Counted from the first letter of the stretch, positions 45,861 to 58,728 are shown. The stretch: DNA of 64,000 nt from Heterocephalus glaber (GCF_000247695.1 NW_004624730.1:30413752-30477751), one strand, 5' to 3'. The notes: generated from the letters alone by a model not told the origin. Numbers and translations: made by a program.

Positions 45861-47403
45861 TTTGTGCACCAAGGGATTTGAGTTCTTCTTCATAATAATC
45901 TAAACTTGTATTAGAACATGCCATCTCATTTCTTTTTGAAATAATAATTTCATATGAAAGATGCAAGAGTATGAACTGTTTATGTTTACATGTTGCTGAT
46001 GTTAGAGAAGCAAATGGTCACTAGATTAGAATGGAGAAATGTTAGATCATTGTTGGCATACTCTCTTCCTGAGGATTGAGGAAAATGTCAATAATTTTCA
46101 CAGTTTAATGCTAATTGTAAAGTTGTGATGTCTTTCACTGCTATAAAGCACAAAAATATGTAATATTGTAATTCTATTATTGAGAAAGAGCAACCATCGT
46201 ATGAAGAGCACTAAGTTGCTTACCCTAGCTAGAAAAAGCAATCATTAATTCCATCTTAAGTTGCTCTTTGCCTCCGGGTTTATAGACCAGAGAGAATCTC
46301 TTAGCCTTCTTAATTTGATACCATTACAGGGAATCATTGTATCAGCCCTTGTATCTTCAATATCTTGAGCCTAATGGATCCTACCTATTGATAATCTGGA
46401 ATTTAGCAAATGAAGCTGTGTTTGTTTTAATGGGGTTTTTTTGTATGTAGTATTTACCTTTATATATTTAATGTCATAATGGTATTTGAAAGCACCACTT
46501 ATGTATGTATTTACTACTCTCCACCTATCCAACAATTTGCGTGGCTTTGAAAGTTAATTTCTTGCATTTTCTTTTCTCTTCAACTCATTTTTCTCCTTTT
46601 TTTCTGTGATGCAGTTCACCCATCTTTTCTATATTGTAGTTTTTCCCTCTTGGCACATCCTCTAGTATCCATCATTCATTTATAGGCTTCTACATTTTTC
46701 CTCTCCCAGAAGGACTTTACCCCATGATTACAACATTGGGATCTATTTTTTCTGTTTAACAATATCTAATCAGTGTTTATTTAAATTTTGATCACTCCTG
46801 CTCTTCCCAGTTCCCTTTCTAAGGTTCTTCCAGCTAATTTCAGCCAAAACTTTTTAAAAAGTGTATCTTGCTATTAGGTTCTTTATTCTTACATGCTTCA
46901 TTTATGGAATTAGCGTGCTTTCCTATATTGGTTTTAATTAAGAGTTCATGGGTTCCTACAAAATTTTCTGCACAACATGTCTACTTTGTCCTGCTATTCA
47001 CCTCTTGATAAGTTCTTTCATGTCCTCATTATCAAATATAGCAGTTTCTAATTTGTGGCTATTTATTTATTTTGATATTTGTTTCTATTCAAATATTTTA
47101 ATTTTATTTTAAAAATTTATGATCTTTACTTCTGTCTCAATGTCTTTATTATCTCTTATATTTTCTGCTTTTATTGTTTCCCATTTCTATGAAACTTTGT
47201 TTCTTCAGGAAGAAATTATCTTTTAATTATCCCTAAAATTTAAATTAGAAAAAAATAAAGTATTGTGGACCTGACACAGTAAATACACACTAAATATTTG
47301 CAGTTATTTTTAAAACTATCAAGGTCATGGCTATGAAGAACTACTCTACCCCAAAGTACTTAGCTTAGCTCTCCATATCTTTAAGAACAACATCTTATGA
47401 TTT
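45861..47403. other. Intergenic, possibly old L1 remnants
   Basis: T-rich sequence from about 46,550 to 47,250 has the look of antisense L1-family DNA but no motif is firm enough to call. Confidence 0.4.
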
Positions 47404-47415
47404 CTCATAACATTT

Positions 47416-47508
47416 TTTTTCCTTTTCTTTTTTTTGGTACTGGGGATCGAACTCAGGTCCTTCTGCTTGCAAGGCAGGAAGCAGAACTACTGAGCTAAAC
47501 CCCCAGCT
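47416..47508 (-). mobile_element. ID-type SINE, antisense, with target-site duplication
   Basis: 'tggtactggggatcgaactc' to 'actgagctaaacccccagct'. Flanks CTCATAACATTT (47404-47415) and CTCATAGCATTT (47509-47520) differ by one base. Confidence 0.9.
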
Positions 47509-47520
47509 CTCATAGCATTT

Positions 47521-48149
47521 ATTTTCTTGTTTCTGGTATTCAATTTATCTCTGTCTTCCTTATATTTTCCATGTAAACAGAGATTTTTCCTCTCCTTTTT
47601 GCTTTAAATGTGTCAGTTATCACTTGTTATAGGTTAACAATGTATTTTAAGATACTTCTTGTATTTCTTACTGCCTTTATCATGTCAATGATTTCACTTT
47701 AATGAATTTTGAATAAGTATTATTTTAACTTGATAACTTACCTGTTAATTACCCTCTGTTTGAGTCTTTAAATTCATTTAAAAAATTACTTTAAAAGTGC
47801 CTATGCCATGTGCTATGTTGATTCATTTCTAATCATGTCTGATCAGAGAATGTTGGGGTATAAGATTTTGCAATAAGTTCAGGGATGAAAGCTTTATCTT
47901 TATTAGTAGGAAAAAAAATATTGTTTACCTGATTCAATCTCATAATCTAAACTAAATTGATGCACTGGGGTATTTTTTAAGGAAATCAGATCCCCTTAAA
48001 TACTTTATAGTACTTTAACCTTTCTGTACTTTTTGTATCAAGCTGTTGGTTATCGTGTTAGTCTTTCAGATGCAGGAATGCTGGTAGATTTCAGTTTTCT
48101 TTTGCCCTTGCAATGATATTACTGGCATTCTGACACTCTTAGGAAAATT
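47521..48149. other. Intergenic, no gene seen
   Basis: T-rich; no clear feature. Confidence 0.5.
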
Positions 48150-48345
48150 GGAGCCAGGTAGATGGTGCATGTCTGTCATCCCAGCACTCTAGGAGGCTTA
48201 AGCAGTAAGATCACAAGTTTGGGCCCACCCTGGGCAACTTAACAACTTAGCAAGACTCTCTCAATGTAAAAAGTAAAAACAGGATGGGGATGTAGCTCAG
48301 TGTGAAGGCCTTGAATTCAATCCCCAGTACTGAAAAAAAAAAGGA
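48150..48345 (+). mobile_element. Composite B1-ID SINE
   Basis: B1-like half ('gatggtgcatgtctgtcatc', 'ccagcactctaggaggctta', 'accctgggcaacttaacaac') is joined to a tRNA-derived half ('gatggggatgtagctcagtg', 'ttgaattcaatccccagtac') ending in an A-run. Chimeric B1/ID SINEs are known in rodents. Confidence 0.8.
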
Positions 48346-48349
48346 GAGA

Positions 48350-51214
48350 AAGAGGCAAGAAGGTATATGAGCCCAATTTACTACATACATATAATTATAT
48401 ATTCACATGAATATAATTAGAGAAGAAAGTCTCTGGACAAATACATGTTAAGGTTGGTTGCTCAAACTTATGAGATGTTACAAGTTTGTTTTTCTATATA
48501 TGGGGACATGTGTGCACATGCATGTGTATGACTTCAGGATTTTTTTTCTTCTTACAGTGAGGAATGCGATACATTTATAAAGAATGAGATGCACTTTTAA
48601 AATGACTGGTGAATCTCTTCATCTCATCATATTCATTTTTATAGTAGTTTCCCATAAACTAAAAATATAGGGAAAGAGATCAGTTGGGGCAATCTACAAA
48701 AGGAATTTAGCTGATGCCCTTAACTAGGAATACTTTCTTCTCTAAAAATGACATTACATCTCCCCCTTTCTTGATATGAATTATGATAATAATTAAATTC
48801 TTTCTTTTTTGATCCTGTCACTTTGGCAGTAAGCTTTCCTAATCACATTTTGAATATTTCACATAATTACAATAGTCCACCAATTTCTCCTACTGAAAAA
48901 CCACAAGTCCTCTAAGTTTTTGATCCTGCTTCTTTTTATAAGACATGTGTAAACACATATACACATTACATTTCATGTATGCTTTTCATTTCAGGATGCT
49001 TTAATCACTTTTCTGAGGCCTTGAGAAATTCTCATTATATGCTGTTACTTTGATTTCTGGTTTACTCAAATTTGTAGGATATTTGTCAACCCTTAAATAT
49101 TTCTTTGATAGCTAATTTTCTTTTACCATTGATGCTCTGTCTCTTTACTTTCTGGTCTCCTCATTGCCCAAAGAGTTATAGCTCATTTCCCCATATGCCT
49201 CCTCATATATCACTATACCATATTCCAATTATGCCAATATATGCATGCAATGTTTTACACTTCGTGTATTAAATATTGTACATTTACAGCTTCAGGATGT
49301 CATACTTATTTTCTCAAATATTCTCCTCCATGAAAAAAAAAACCAAATAGGTTTTCTCCTCTTTCTCATGTCTTAACGCTAAGTACTTTTGAACTATAGT
49401 CTTTTACAAAATCAATAGAACTTATCTCTTTCCTCATGAGCCAGCTATCTCTTGTTTATCCTACTTCTATGTGTGTTTTCCTTGGGCTTTCCCTTTCCAC
49501 GGTCTGAGATACAACAGCTTTATTTCCCATTTGCTCTTGAGATGCCTGTTCTATATCTTCCCTTTAGAGCCCTACATCCTGTCCCTGCATTCATTTTGAG
49601 CAGATGTTACCAGCTTAGTTCCTTCTTTAGCCCTTTATTCAATATAATATTCTTGGATAAACATTACAATCATGATCTTCCTTTGCAGAACAACTATATA
49701 TCATTTTTGCTTTCCATTTTGTTAACTAGTCTATCCTTGGCATATTTCTGAGTTTCCCCATGCTGTTAATAATTTTTGCCTGTCTCCAAATAAAATTAAT
49801 TAGATGAATAGTTAAACTCAGCTTCTCTCTGCCCCATCTGTCCTTCACACATACATTTTCAAATGCAAATCCTCAATCAGTCTGCCATGTTTATTGGTGC
49901 TGTGAATCTCTCATAATGTTTTGCTAAAGTAGGCAGTGGTGTCATTTGCAGCCATGATTTCATGCCTGAGCACAATCCACAGAACTCTTAACTATGCCTG
50001 GTTAATATAATCACTACATAGTTTTTCCAACCTTGCTTCTTCCTTTCTCCTGAGGCACTCATTCTCTAAACAAATTCAATTTCTCTGTTGCTCTAAAGCT
50101 TATGTCAAATTCCTTATTTCCAGGTACTAGAATTACTGTAAATATGTCCCTGGAGTTCCTTCCAAATGAATTAATAATTTGGGTCCCAAGAGCAATGACA
50201 TGCTATAGTTCTGGTTTCTGTGATGAAAGCAGAACTTCATAACTTATCCTTAGTTGAAGGAAACTTTTCATTTTCCCACCAGGAATACAAAGATTCTTTT
50301 CATTCTTTCACATTTTTCTCCCTTTCCTTTAGCAAAGACCAAACAGATGAGATGATCATCTTCTTTTACCTTTTCTCTCCTTAGTTTATTCTTTTTGCTC
50401 AGTTCTTTCATTTTCCCTATAGATCTCTATTGGGTCCCTTCTCTGATAGTAAATTCTCACAAACATCTCCAAAGCCAGGCAGAAGAAGGCTAAACACTTC
50501 TCTTTAACAAGTTCTGCATAGCCACAGGCACAGTCCCCCATCTCCAGATCTTTGGAATTTGCTTTCACACTGAAATTCCTGAAACTCTTCTTATCCTCTT
50601 CTCTTCTCCATCCCAATCACTTTCATGGTTACATTGTTTTTGATACCTGACATGATAACAATTTCACTAGTTGAATACACCCCTCTTGCCTAAATGTCCC
50701 CTTCTAAAAAAAGTAACTCCTCTTTAAAAAAAAAAAAATTGGAGCCTGTTGCTCAGTCTTGGAGGGAGGCTATTATCGCTTGACCCCTCACCCCCTTCTC
50801 TGCCAGGACAAAATGAGTTGGACCATGCCACTAGAAGTCTTCCCCCGGGAGTCTGTCAGTAGAAACAATGCCAGCCAGGTTTTGAGTAGCCATACTGAAT
50901 CATATCTATACAGAATGAGAAAACTGATGAGCAAAATGAGAAAAGGCAGGGGAAGACAAAGAAAGGGAGGTAAAGGAGAATGAGAGGAAAGCAATTAATT
51001 CAATAGTGAAAGGCACAGATCAGTGATCTTCGGTCTATAAAGTAGAGAAAGTAAACAAAACCTTGGATTTTCAAGTTCCTATGCCCACTTTATTGTGAAA
51101 CTCATATTCCTATTTCCAATAACATCATTTTATTTGTGTAAACTGGTTGTGATAGATTTTGTTTTACATAGAAATACCTTCTTATCAAGTTATATCCATT
51201 AAGATAAAAAACCA
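48350..51214. other. Intergenic, no gene seen
   Basis: AT-rich with C/T-rich parts; frames at 49,452-49,751 (plus) and 50,386-50,616 (minus) have no recognisable domain and are not called. Confidence 0.5.
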
Positions 51215-51420
51215 AGCACATTATAAGCAATAATTACAATTGCTATTTATTTTACATTTTGTAAGTGCTAGGCACAGCTTAAACATCTTATGTACATGAT
51301 GACATTTTCAATGCTATCTTTTGATATAAGAATTATTTGACAGGAACATAATAGACTTGACCATTATCCAGTTGTACATCTTATAAGTGCCCCTAGCTGA
51401 CTTTTTGCAGGGCTGAGAAT
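51215..51420 (-). mobile_element. MIR-like SINE, antisense
   Basis: 'gctatttattttacattttg', 'gtgctaggcacagcttaaac' and 'catcttatgtacatgatgac' follow the order of the antisense MIR core ('...gccaggcactg...'). Confidence 0.55.
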
Positions 51421-51485
51421 TGAATCCAGAGCCTTGCGCATGTTAGTCAAGCACTCTACCACTAAACTCCAACCTCAACCCTAAC
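51400..51485 (-). mobile_element. tRNA-derived SINE, antisense
   Basis: 'gcagggctgagaattgaatc', 'agagccttgcgcatgttagt' and 'caagcactctaccactaaac' form an antisense tRNA-derived unit abutting the MIR. Confidence 0.65.
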
Positions 51486-52599
51486 AGGCGTCTGCTTCTC
51501 TAAACTTATGTGCTTAATCATATACCATGAGTTAGTACATGAAAGTCATTCCAAACAATTCATCACACAGTGTGTCACATTTCAAGATTACTAAACCTTT
51601 AAGGTGTATTAGTTTTGAACAGGAGCAGCTACAGAATTTTAAAATTTATGTAGCAAAGCAATGTCAAGCTGGATTGCATAAAACCTTGCTTCAGAAGGTA
51701 GTGTTGGAATGAGGAGCTTGGTCTCAAAGGGAACTTTTTATGAATGTAAAATCCAGATCCCACCTCATAGGAGATTACAGCAGTTAATGGGCAAACATAT
51801 TCAAGTTCAGGAACCTATACTGTGATTCAAAGTCAACATTGCAAGGTTAGGGAGACAGTTGTTTACTTAGCCAGTTATCATCACTATGATGCCATCTGTA
51901 AGATAAATATTTAGCTACAGAATTAGATGTCTAGAAATAAGACTTGAAGAAGAAAAGTGAAACTAATTTGAGCCTGAGGCTGTGTTACACTGTATCATTG
52001 AAAACACAAGAATGTGTCACGAAATAAATGATTATTTATCTACCTCAAACATCTATTTCTGTTCTCTTCCAACTAATAAATAACTTTTATGTTTAATTTA
52101 ATTTAATGTTATTTTTATAGACATTTGATGTTACCATTTATCTTTAGCAGCTTGACTCACTGTACGCTTTCTTTGGCTGCCATGATATATTTTCAGAATA
52201 GTATCAGAAGTTTGATTTGTTGCAGGAAGGCTGGGGGTAGCCCCTCTTGACAGTATTTCTATAAAATCTAAGCTAAAAGGAGTATGTGAATAACTTATAA
52301 AAATGGATATAATGTTCACCTATTTAAAATTAGTCCACACTTTTGGTGCTACTGGTGAAAACTTATTACCAGTTCTTCAAAGAGACAAGTTTCCAATCCG
52401 AAATGTGGCACCAGCCACTATTAACTTTAATCTTGGGAAGTGTGGAACCTTCAGGACATAATTAAAATCAACATACCAGGGGTAAACTGATGGAAAATGT
52501 CACTCAACATAAGGAAAACAGGGGTGTTTATTTATACACATGATTTTCATTTGCATATTTGGAATTTAGCTCATGTATGCAAATTATAGATGTATCAAA
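51486..52599. other. Intergenic, no gene seen
   Basis: No recognisable feature. Confidence 0.5.
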
Positions 52600-52845
52600 G
52601 TCTGTAATTATTGAGGGGAAGGGGAAAGGAAAGAAAGGAAAGGAAAAACTATGAGAAAAGAAAAAAATGGAAATGAAGTCTATGTAAATAGGGAAGGGTG
52701 GAGGGGGTGAAGGGCGCACAGGTAATGGGTAAAAAATAAGAACCAAGATACATCATGTACAGGTACAAGCACCCAATGATAAATGTAAACATATTGTATA
52801 CCTGAAATGTACCAATAAAAGAACGTAAGAATAAAGAAAGTCTGT
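52600..52845 (+). mobile_element. L1 3' end with polypurine tract
   Basis: Long G/A-rich tract (52,612-52,680), then 'gtaaatagggaagggtggag' (also present at about 10-30), 'aagaaccaagatacatcatg' and 'atgtaccaataaaagaacgt'. The fullest copy of the L1 3' end here. Confidence 0.75.
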
Positions 52846-54764
52846 AATTATTGCTTATGGATATAATGCTCAAAAATAACTCTCAAAGTCATATTCTTAT
52901 TCTTTGGGATGCCATAGAAATTCTCCATGGTGTTTAGCCCAAGATCTTAGATTTGTGTAACTTACTTTAAAGGTATTTATGGGTTTATAGGTTTTATAGA
53001 TATTTATTGCTCTCTCTTAAGCAACATCTATGAAGAAGTCATACAAGATAAGAATTGGCATATAACATAGAATTCATAATCTTTTATCATAAATCTTCTA
53101 AGACATGGCTTATTTATATAAGGAGGTCAGAGAGAAAAAGTCCAAAGATGACATTTATCACACAAAGTTGACTAGAGAAAAACTGAAGCTACAGGTCAGA
53201 GCTGGAGTATTAAATTCTGGATTTAACTAAGATGTTTTTGAAAGAATTATAAAATGTTCAAGAATAGGGAGACTAGGGCTTCACTTCAATAAGGAAAAGG
53301 AGGGTAATACTTAAAAAGTGAGTATAAGAAAGCAGTTCTCTTGAATATTCTTAACTTGTAGGAGCAAGAAACTTTCTATGGGTGGAGGAAGGTTTAGATG
53401 GCCTGGGATTTACAGGTTCTTGCAAGGGTTAGGCAGAAATAGAAAGCCTAGGTCAATGCCATCTGACAAGGGACAGTATTAAATAGGACCATGACTGTCC
53501 ACAGGCTCATGTAGCCTGTGTCTTCTCACCATCTCCCAGACCCTGTGCACCTCCAAACCTCCCAGACTAAATCCTAAACAATAAAACAGCTATGTCTTCT
53601 ACTTCTGTACCAGTGCCTTGCTTTCCCTTCCTCTGGGCCCCATCCACCATTTCCCCTCCAGGGCCTCTATCTTCGTCTTCCCCCTGCCTACCCTCTTCTT
53701 CATTTCCTTCTCCCCTTTTTGTCACTCCTCTTTCTTCTCCCTGGCCTCCTTGCTGTTTTGCTTTCCTCTATCCTTCTCTTCACTCCAACCTCAGATCAAC
53801 TTTCTGTCCTCTTCTGTGTCCTCGACCCTGCTGTAATTCTTAATGAAATTCATTTCAGGAAGCCTGCTGATTGGATCCATGACAAGGGTATAATTTACAG
53901 GAGCAGCTGGGCCCTCCTGACACAGGACATGCCTCTCATTCTTTCTCAATATGTTCCCTTTCCAGTTCTGCTCCACCTTAGCTCTCTTTATTCTCCTGCT
54001 TTTGTTGGAGGACATCTGTTGGGAATTCCTTAGACTTCACAGTACTCCTAGTTTTCTCCCATTGTCTTTTTGGAAAGGGAAGGATCTCATTTTCTTTAAG
54101 TGTATATCAGAATTTACTACATCTTTGTAATTAGAGGATTTACCAATGGATCGCCTTAATTCCTAGATCAGGATCTCATTCTCTCTCCCTTGCAAAATCA
54201 TATCCAGTGGATCAAAGTCCACTGGCTTCCCATTCTTTCCATGTCCCCATCAGGATTAGGCTTAGCCTTTGTGGTATAGTATATATTTATTCAAATCTCC
54301 TGTTTCCTGATCTCTAAAGTTAGGAGGTTTTATATTTATTAGATTTTTTTCTTTTTCTATCTGTGGCTCTCAACTATAATTTTTAATGATAATGACTTTT
54401 AGATGTTTTGTAACTTTAAAGAAGGAAAAGTAGATTTTCCTAAAGAAAATAAAGAGAATTTGCATACACACAAGAAAAACACCCTTTTGTTTTTGAGCCT
54501 AAGCCTGAACACATATGATTTCCAATAGCTGGCTATCTGTTTCAGTCTCTCAGTCTGTCTATCTGTCTATCTATATTCATAAAGCTTATGTTGAAAAATG
54601 AAGTATTTAGGAAACTTCGGCAATATTCTTTGAATATCATTCCTTTCAAGATCTGGCTCACCTTGATAGCTGGTGGATGGGAATAACCCTTTTTATACTC
54701 AAACTCTATGGGCCACCTAAAAGTTAAACTTTCCTATCAGTGTCCTTTATTTGTTTGCATTTCA
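52846..54764. other. Intergenic with a pyrimidine-rich tract
   Basis: A C/T-rich stretch at about 53,600-53,800 gives overlapping frames of 72-104 codons in several phases, which is what a biased composition produces. No coding gene is called. Confidence 0.5.
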
Positions 54765-54990
54765 TCACAGGATAGTGCTTAACTTCATGGACTTTAGAGA
54801 TAGAGGGCCTACTTTTAAATTCCAGTTTTAGTGTTTGACTATTGGTAAATTACTCATAGTTTTCTACACTTTATTTCATCAGTTATAAAATAGGGAAGTA
54901 ATTTTCAACTATTGTCACAAAATATTTTCAAAGATTAAAGCCGATAATGCTCTTTATGTGTCAAATAAATTATGCATCTCTTGAAGATAG
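54765..54990 (+). mobile_element. MIR-like SINE, decayed
   Basis: 'cttcatggactttagagata', 'ttggtaaattactcatagtt' and 'catcagttataaaataggga' follow sense MIR order. Confidence 0.5.
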
Positions 54991-55083
54991 GTAACATATC
55001 GGTATGTGTGGAAAGGTGTGATAAATTTCCCCAGTCATCTATAATAAAAGGTTAAAAAGAGAAAAAACATGACAACTGGTTTT

Positions 55084-55170
55084 CTTTTCTTTTTTGGCAC
55101 CAGAGATCGAACTCCAGACTTTGCGATTGCATGGCAGGCGTCCGAACCACTGAGCTAAATCCCCAGCCCA
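55084..55170 (-). mobile_element. ID-type SINE, antisense, with target-site duplication
   Basis: 'tggcaccagagatcgaactc' to 'ctgagctaaatccccagccc'. The 12-bp repeat ACAACTGGTTTT lies at 55072-55083 and 55171-55182. Confidence 0.9.
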
Positions 55171-55182
55171 ACAACTGGTTTT

Positions 55183-55695
55183 AATCAAAGTTTTATATGA
55201 CATGGGAGCCCTCACAAGGGCAGACCCAAAGACCCAGTGAAAACTGATTTTATTTGTAAATTTAAAAAGAATTGACAGTATGTAGAAATGTGATTGGGCA
55301 AAAAAGGGTATGGTCTAAGGACAGTGTCCTGAGAAGAAAATGTGGCAAGTCTTATCTGTGTAAATTCTTCTTGTCCTCTCTGTGTAGCATTCTTCCTCCC
55401 AGCTATAGGGCAGGATCCCTCTGCAGTGACAGTCTCCAGTGAAAAAGCTGAGGTGATCTTTCTAAGTCACCTAAGCTGGCTTTGAGGGAAAGGCTCTCTA
55501 GTGCCTATGGGCAACCTTCTGGAAGAGGAACTTTGGTTTCTATGATTCACTTCAGGGAAGAAGGGAGAAGATGCAAGTGAGCAGAAGGGTCAAGGAGAAA
55601 CTTTGCTTCTGAGGCCTTCTTTCAGTTCAGGATACTTGGCATGCCAAAGAGTCATACTTTATAGTATCTTACCCCCAACACATTCTTTCTCAAAT
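55183..55695. other. Intergenic, no gene seen
   Basis: No recognisable feature. Confidence 0.5.
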
Positions 55696-55707
55696 ATAAA
55701 ACAAGTT

Positions 55708-55804
55708 GGGGCTGGGGATTTAGCTCAGTGGTTTTGCTGCCTGCTGTGAAAGTGCAAGGACCCGAGTTCAATCACCGGTACAAAAAAAAAAAATAAAGAA
55801 ATAA
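55708..55804 (+). mobile_element. ID-type SINE with target-site duplication
   Basis: 'ggggctggggatttagctca' (A box), 'gagttcaatcaccggtac' (B box) and an A-rich tail with TAAA units. The 12-bp repeat ATAAAACAAGTT is at 55696-55707 and 55805-55816. Confidence 0.9.
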
Positions 55805-55816
55805 ATAAAACAAGTT

Positions 55817-57384
55817 AACACAGAATGCCTGAGATAAACATTCAAATATGTGGAGCATATTTTTATACGTTTAAAGCACTGATAATTGGTAGTCAAATAT
55901 GAATAAATACAGGCATATTATGAGGTCTTAGGTGGTGTTCTTTTAGCTGCACTAAATCTCATTCAAAGTTTTACAAAAAGAAAGCTAATAAATAATTACT
56001 GAAGAGGCAAAAATTTGATTTATAATATAACTTAAATATATTGTAAATATGTAGTTAAGCTGGCTGAATGTAAAAACGGTGCTTACAAAATAGGCATTTA
56101 ACATTACTTGTTAAAAAAAATCTGTGGTACCCTTAGAATAACTACCTCATCCTAATTCCTAGTAAAGTGTAAATTTTCTGGAAGTAGGAAAGGGCATTTG
56201 GAGTGAATGTACAGCTTGAAGCATTCACTTTATGAGTTAATGCATTTGCAACAGACTTCTGAGAGAGGTTACATATTGCTTAGGTTGCAAAAGAAAAAAG
56301 AAAAGGAGTGAGGAGTAAAGGCCCATTGAGTACTCTTGAAACTCTTCATGGGTTTCTAAGCTTCCTTTTCCCTCTTAATAGACCATCCTTCCCAGCTAGC
56401 ATCATCCTTTGCAAATGATACAAAAATGTTCTGTGTTAAGGCTCAGAGGTATAGAATAATTTATTTTGAAGGCTGGATGGAAATATAGTCAAGACCCTTT
56501 TAACAGCAACGTTTTGCTCTTTATCTGAGTTATTTACTTTAGTTTCCTTGCTTACTGCATTTTCATGCTGTTCCATTTACCACCCTCAATACCATAATAC
56601 TGATACTGGGTCGTATAGAGGAGTATGATCCTACCTATATGGGTTTCTCTAAAACACTGTCTGAGTATTGTAGGGTATTTTCCTTCTAGTGTCAAAGCCG
56701 GGAACTCGTGGTTTTCCTCTGAGTGTTTTTAAGGGGACACTAGCTTGTAACATTTGAGACCAGAAAGAAATCTTTATAATATATATTCTGTTCTTAGATT
56801 TTCTTAGTCTTAAAGAAAAACTGCTATTAATATATTATATAAAATACGTAGTTAATTAATAATTGTTTCCTTTCTGTGTGGGCCCATTTAAATAGGGCCC
56901 TGAACAGCAAACAATTCAATTAGTTTTCAATTAAATACACTCACGTACCTTTGTGAAATGTACTGCCTAACTTTTTGATGTATTCAAGAGGAAAAAACGA
57001 TTTTTTCAGTAAGTGTGGTAATTAAGGAGGTCTTTATTCTTTATTTTTAAGATACTCACTGGAGGTCATTGCAACTAATCATTTTAATTTAAAGAAAAAA
57101 ATTGGTAACACCTCCCCAAACTATACGTTAATCATTTTGCAGTTGAAATTGGGTTTTATATTTATTATTTCAGTCATTCTAGAAAGCTTTGATGTTGCAT
57201 CAATTTTTTTTTCACTGCGGTCTTTAATCTTTAATTAAATGTAATTGACCGGAAGATTTGGGAGCTTGTTTGTCCAGTAGGCATTAGGTATCTATCAAAT
57301 CAAATTGGACTGAAGCAACGTGCAGAATTTATGAACAAGATTTTTACCAGGCTCCTTTGGAAAATCTCACAATGACGCTACTAG
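55817..57384. other. AT-rich region upstream of the P2RY1 promoter
   Basis: No repeat is recognised in the last 600 bp before the GC-rich region. The part from about 56,820 to 57,260 has several homeodomain-like TTAATTAA/CAATTA words and the symmetrical GGGCCC-flanked block at 56,880-56,900. It could be a regulatory element; nothing in the sequence proves it. Confidence 0.4.
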
Positions 57385-57391
57385 TGACGTC
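57385..57391 (+). promoter_or_regulatory. CRE-like site TGACGTC
   Basis: Seven of eight bases of the CREB/ATF palindrome, just upstream of the GC-rich region. A second TGACG half-site lies 12 bp upstream. Binding is inferred from the motif only. Confidence 0.4.
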
Positions 57392-57960
57392 GGTTTGTTA
57401 GTACAGAGTTTGGTTAATTAAGAGGAATTGTATTGGAATAAAGCGGGGAGGCAACAAATGAGAATGGCAGAAGGAGCCTGCCCAGCCTCCTCCCCTCCTC
57501 CCTCCTCTGGAGGCTCGCGCACTCCGGAGCAGCAGGTTCCTACAAGTGCTAGGCGAAGTGAGGCGCAGCGCTACGCCTGGGCGTTCCCATTCGGGACAGC
57601 TGGCTGTTTGCAGTCTGCAAACACCTGGCTTGGTGCTAGGGGGCCTTAGAGACTTCTCCCTGTCACTGGTCGGCGAGCTAGCAGGCAGCAGGCTCTAAGA
57701 GGTCCGGAGGGTTTCCTGTGTGTCAGCAACTTCACTTTGGAGATAGCTGGCGGAAGAGCGAAAGTGCACTCGCGGGCCAATCGCTCGCCAACAGCCACCG
57801 CTGAACAAGCGCAGCCCTCGCTCTCGCCACTACCTCGAATAGCAGCGGCGGGGCCGAGACTGAGCGTACCTCAGCGCACCTAAGCCTAGCTCCCCAGAAG
57901 GCGCCTCGACCCCGGTGGCGCCCTCCGGAGCGCAGAGAGCGTCCCTGGTGAGCTCTGCGG

Positions 57961-58000
57961 AGCACGCCCCTCGCCTGCAGAGCACGCCCCTCGCCTCAGG
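57961..58000. repeat. 20-bp tandem duplication in the CpG-rich region
   Basis: Two adjacent 20-bp copies beginning AGCACGCCCCTCGCCT (57961-57980 and 57981-58000) differ only in the last four bases. Each holds a GC-box-like core. Confidence 0.85.
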
Positions 58001-58539
58001 AGCAGCGCAGGACTCTCACGGGCGCCCAGGCTCCGCCCACCCCACCGGGTGCCGGGCTCTCCCGCCCGCCCCCAGCACTCGGGACTAAGCTGGGTCTCCG
58101 CGAGCGCCTCGACTGCACAGACAGCAAACGGGAAGAAACCTAGAAGCACACGGGGCTGCGGCCACGCGCACTCCGATGGCCCTCGGTGGTTGAACTCTGG
58201 AGGAGACAGGGGCCGGGAAGAAGCGACGCGGAGCCACGAAGCCCAGCTCCTCGCTTGCAAGGTAGAAAAGGAAGATGCCCAAGCGACGTTGATCTCTGGC
58301 AGAAGTAAAGTGGGCTGCGCCCTCTTCTCGCTGGACCACAGCCGAGTGAGTCTGGCGTGATCTAGCTGCGCGCACCAGGCGTGCTCTGCAGCGCGGACCT
58401 GCGGACCCTCGGGAAAGCGCAGTTGGAAAGTTGTCAGTGCCCTGCGCGCCCTGTTGTGTAACCTCTGCGCGGCCAGCCAGACGGGGAAGTTGCCGGCACG
58501 CCCGCCAGCCTGGTTCAGTCTCGGATCCGGGCGGATTTC

Positions 58540-58713
58540 ATGGCCCGCGGTGAACGAGCGCCTGAAGCCGGCGTGGGCGAGCCCCCGCGCGCCCCCTTCC
58601 GCGGGGATACCCCGCGCCCCAGCCCTTCCTCTCGCCGGCTTTTCCGATGCTCGCTGAGTCCGGTGCCATCGCCGACCTCTCGCCGCCGCTCGCCCTTCGG
58701 ACCTGCTGCCTAA
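58540..58713 (+). other. Upstream ORF of 57 codons in the P2RY1 leader
   Basis: ATG at 58540 (T at -3, G at +4) opens a frame that ends at TAA 58711-58713, 15 bases before the P2RY1 start. The product would be Arg/Pro/Ser-rich with no known domain, so it would act in cis, if at all, by tuning translation of the receptor. Whether it lies in the mRNA depends on the unknown start site. Confidence 0.4.
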
Positions 58714-58728
58714 GCCGGGGAGGAGAGA

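Larger units (their letters stand above)
57440..58728 (+). promoter_or_regulatory. P2RY1: P2RY1 CpG-rich promoter and 5' leader region
   Basis: GC content and CpG density rise sharply at about 57,460 and stay high into the coding region, unlike the AT-rich surroundings. No TATA box is obvious. GC boxes occur at 58031-58040 and 58058-58073 (Sp1-type, on the minus strand). This is the layout of a CpG-island promoter. The transcription start cannot be placed from sequence alone. ATG codons in the leader at 58,540 and 58,647 would be upstream ORFs if transcribed. Confidence 0.75.

Noticed and set aside
53592..54033. Three overlapping plus-strand frames in a C/T-rich tract
   Set aside because: Openness in several phases at once is a mark of skewed composition, not coding.
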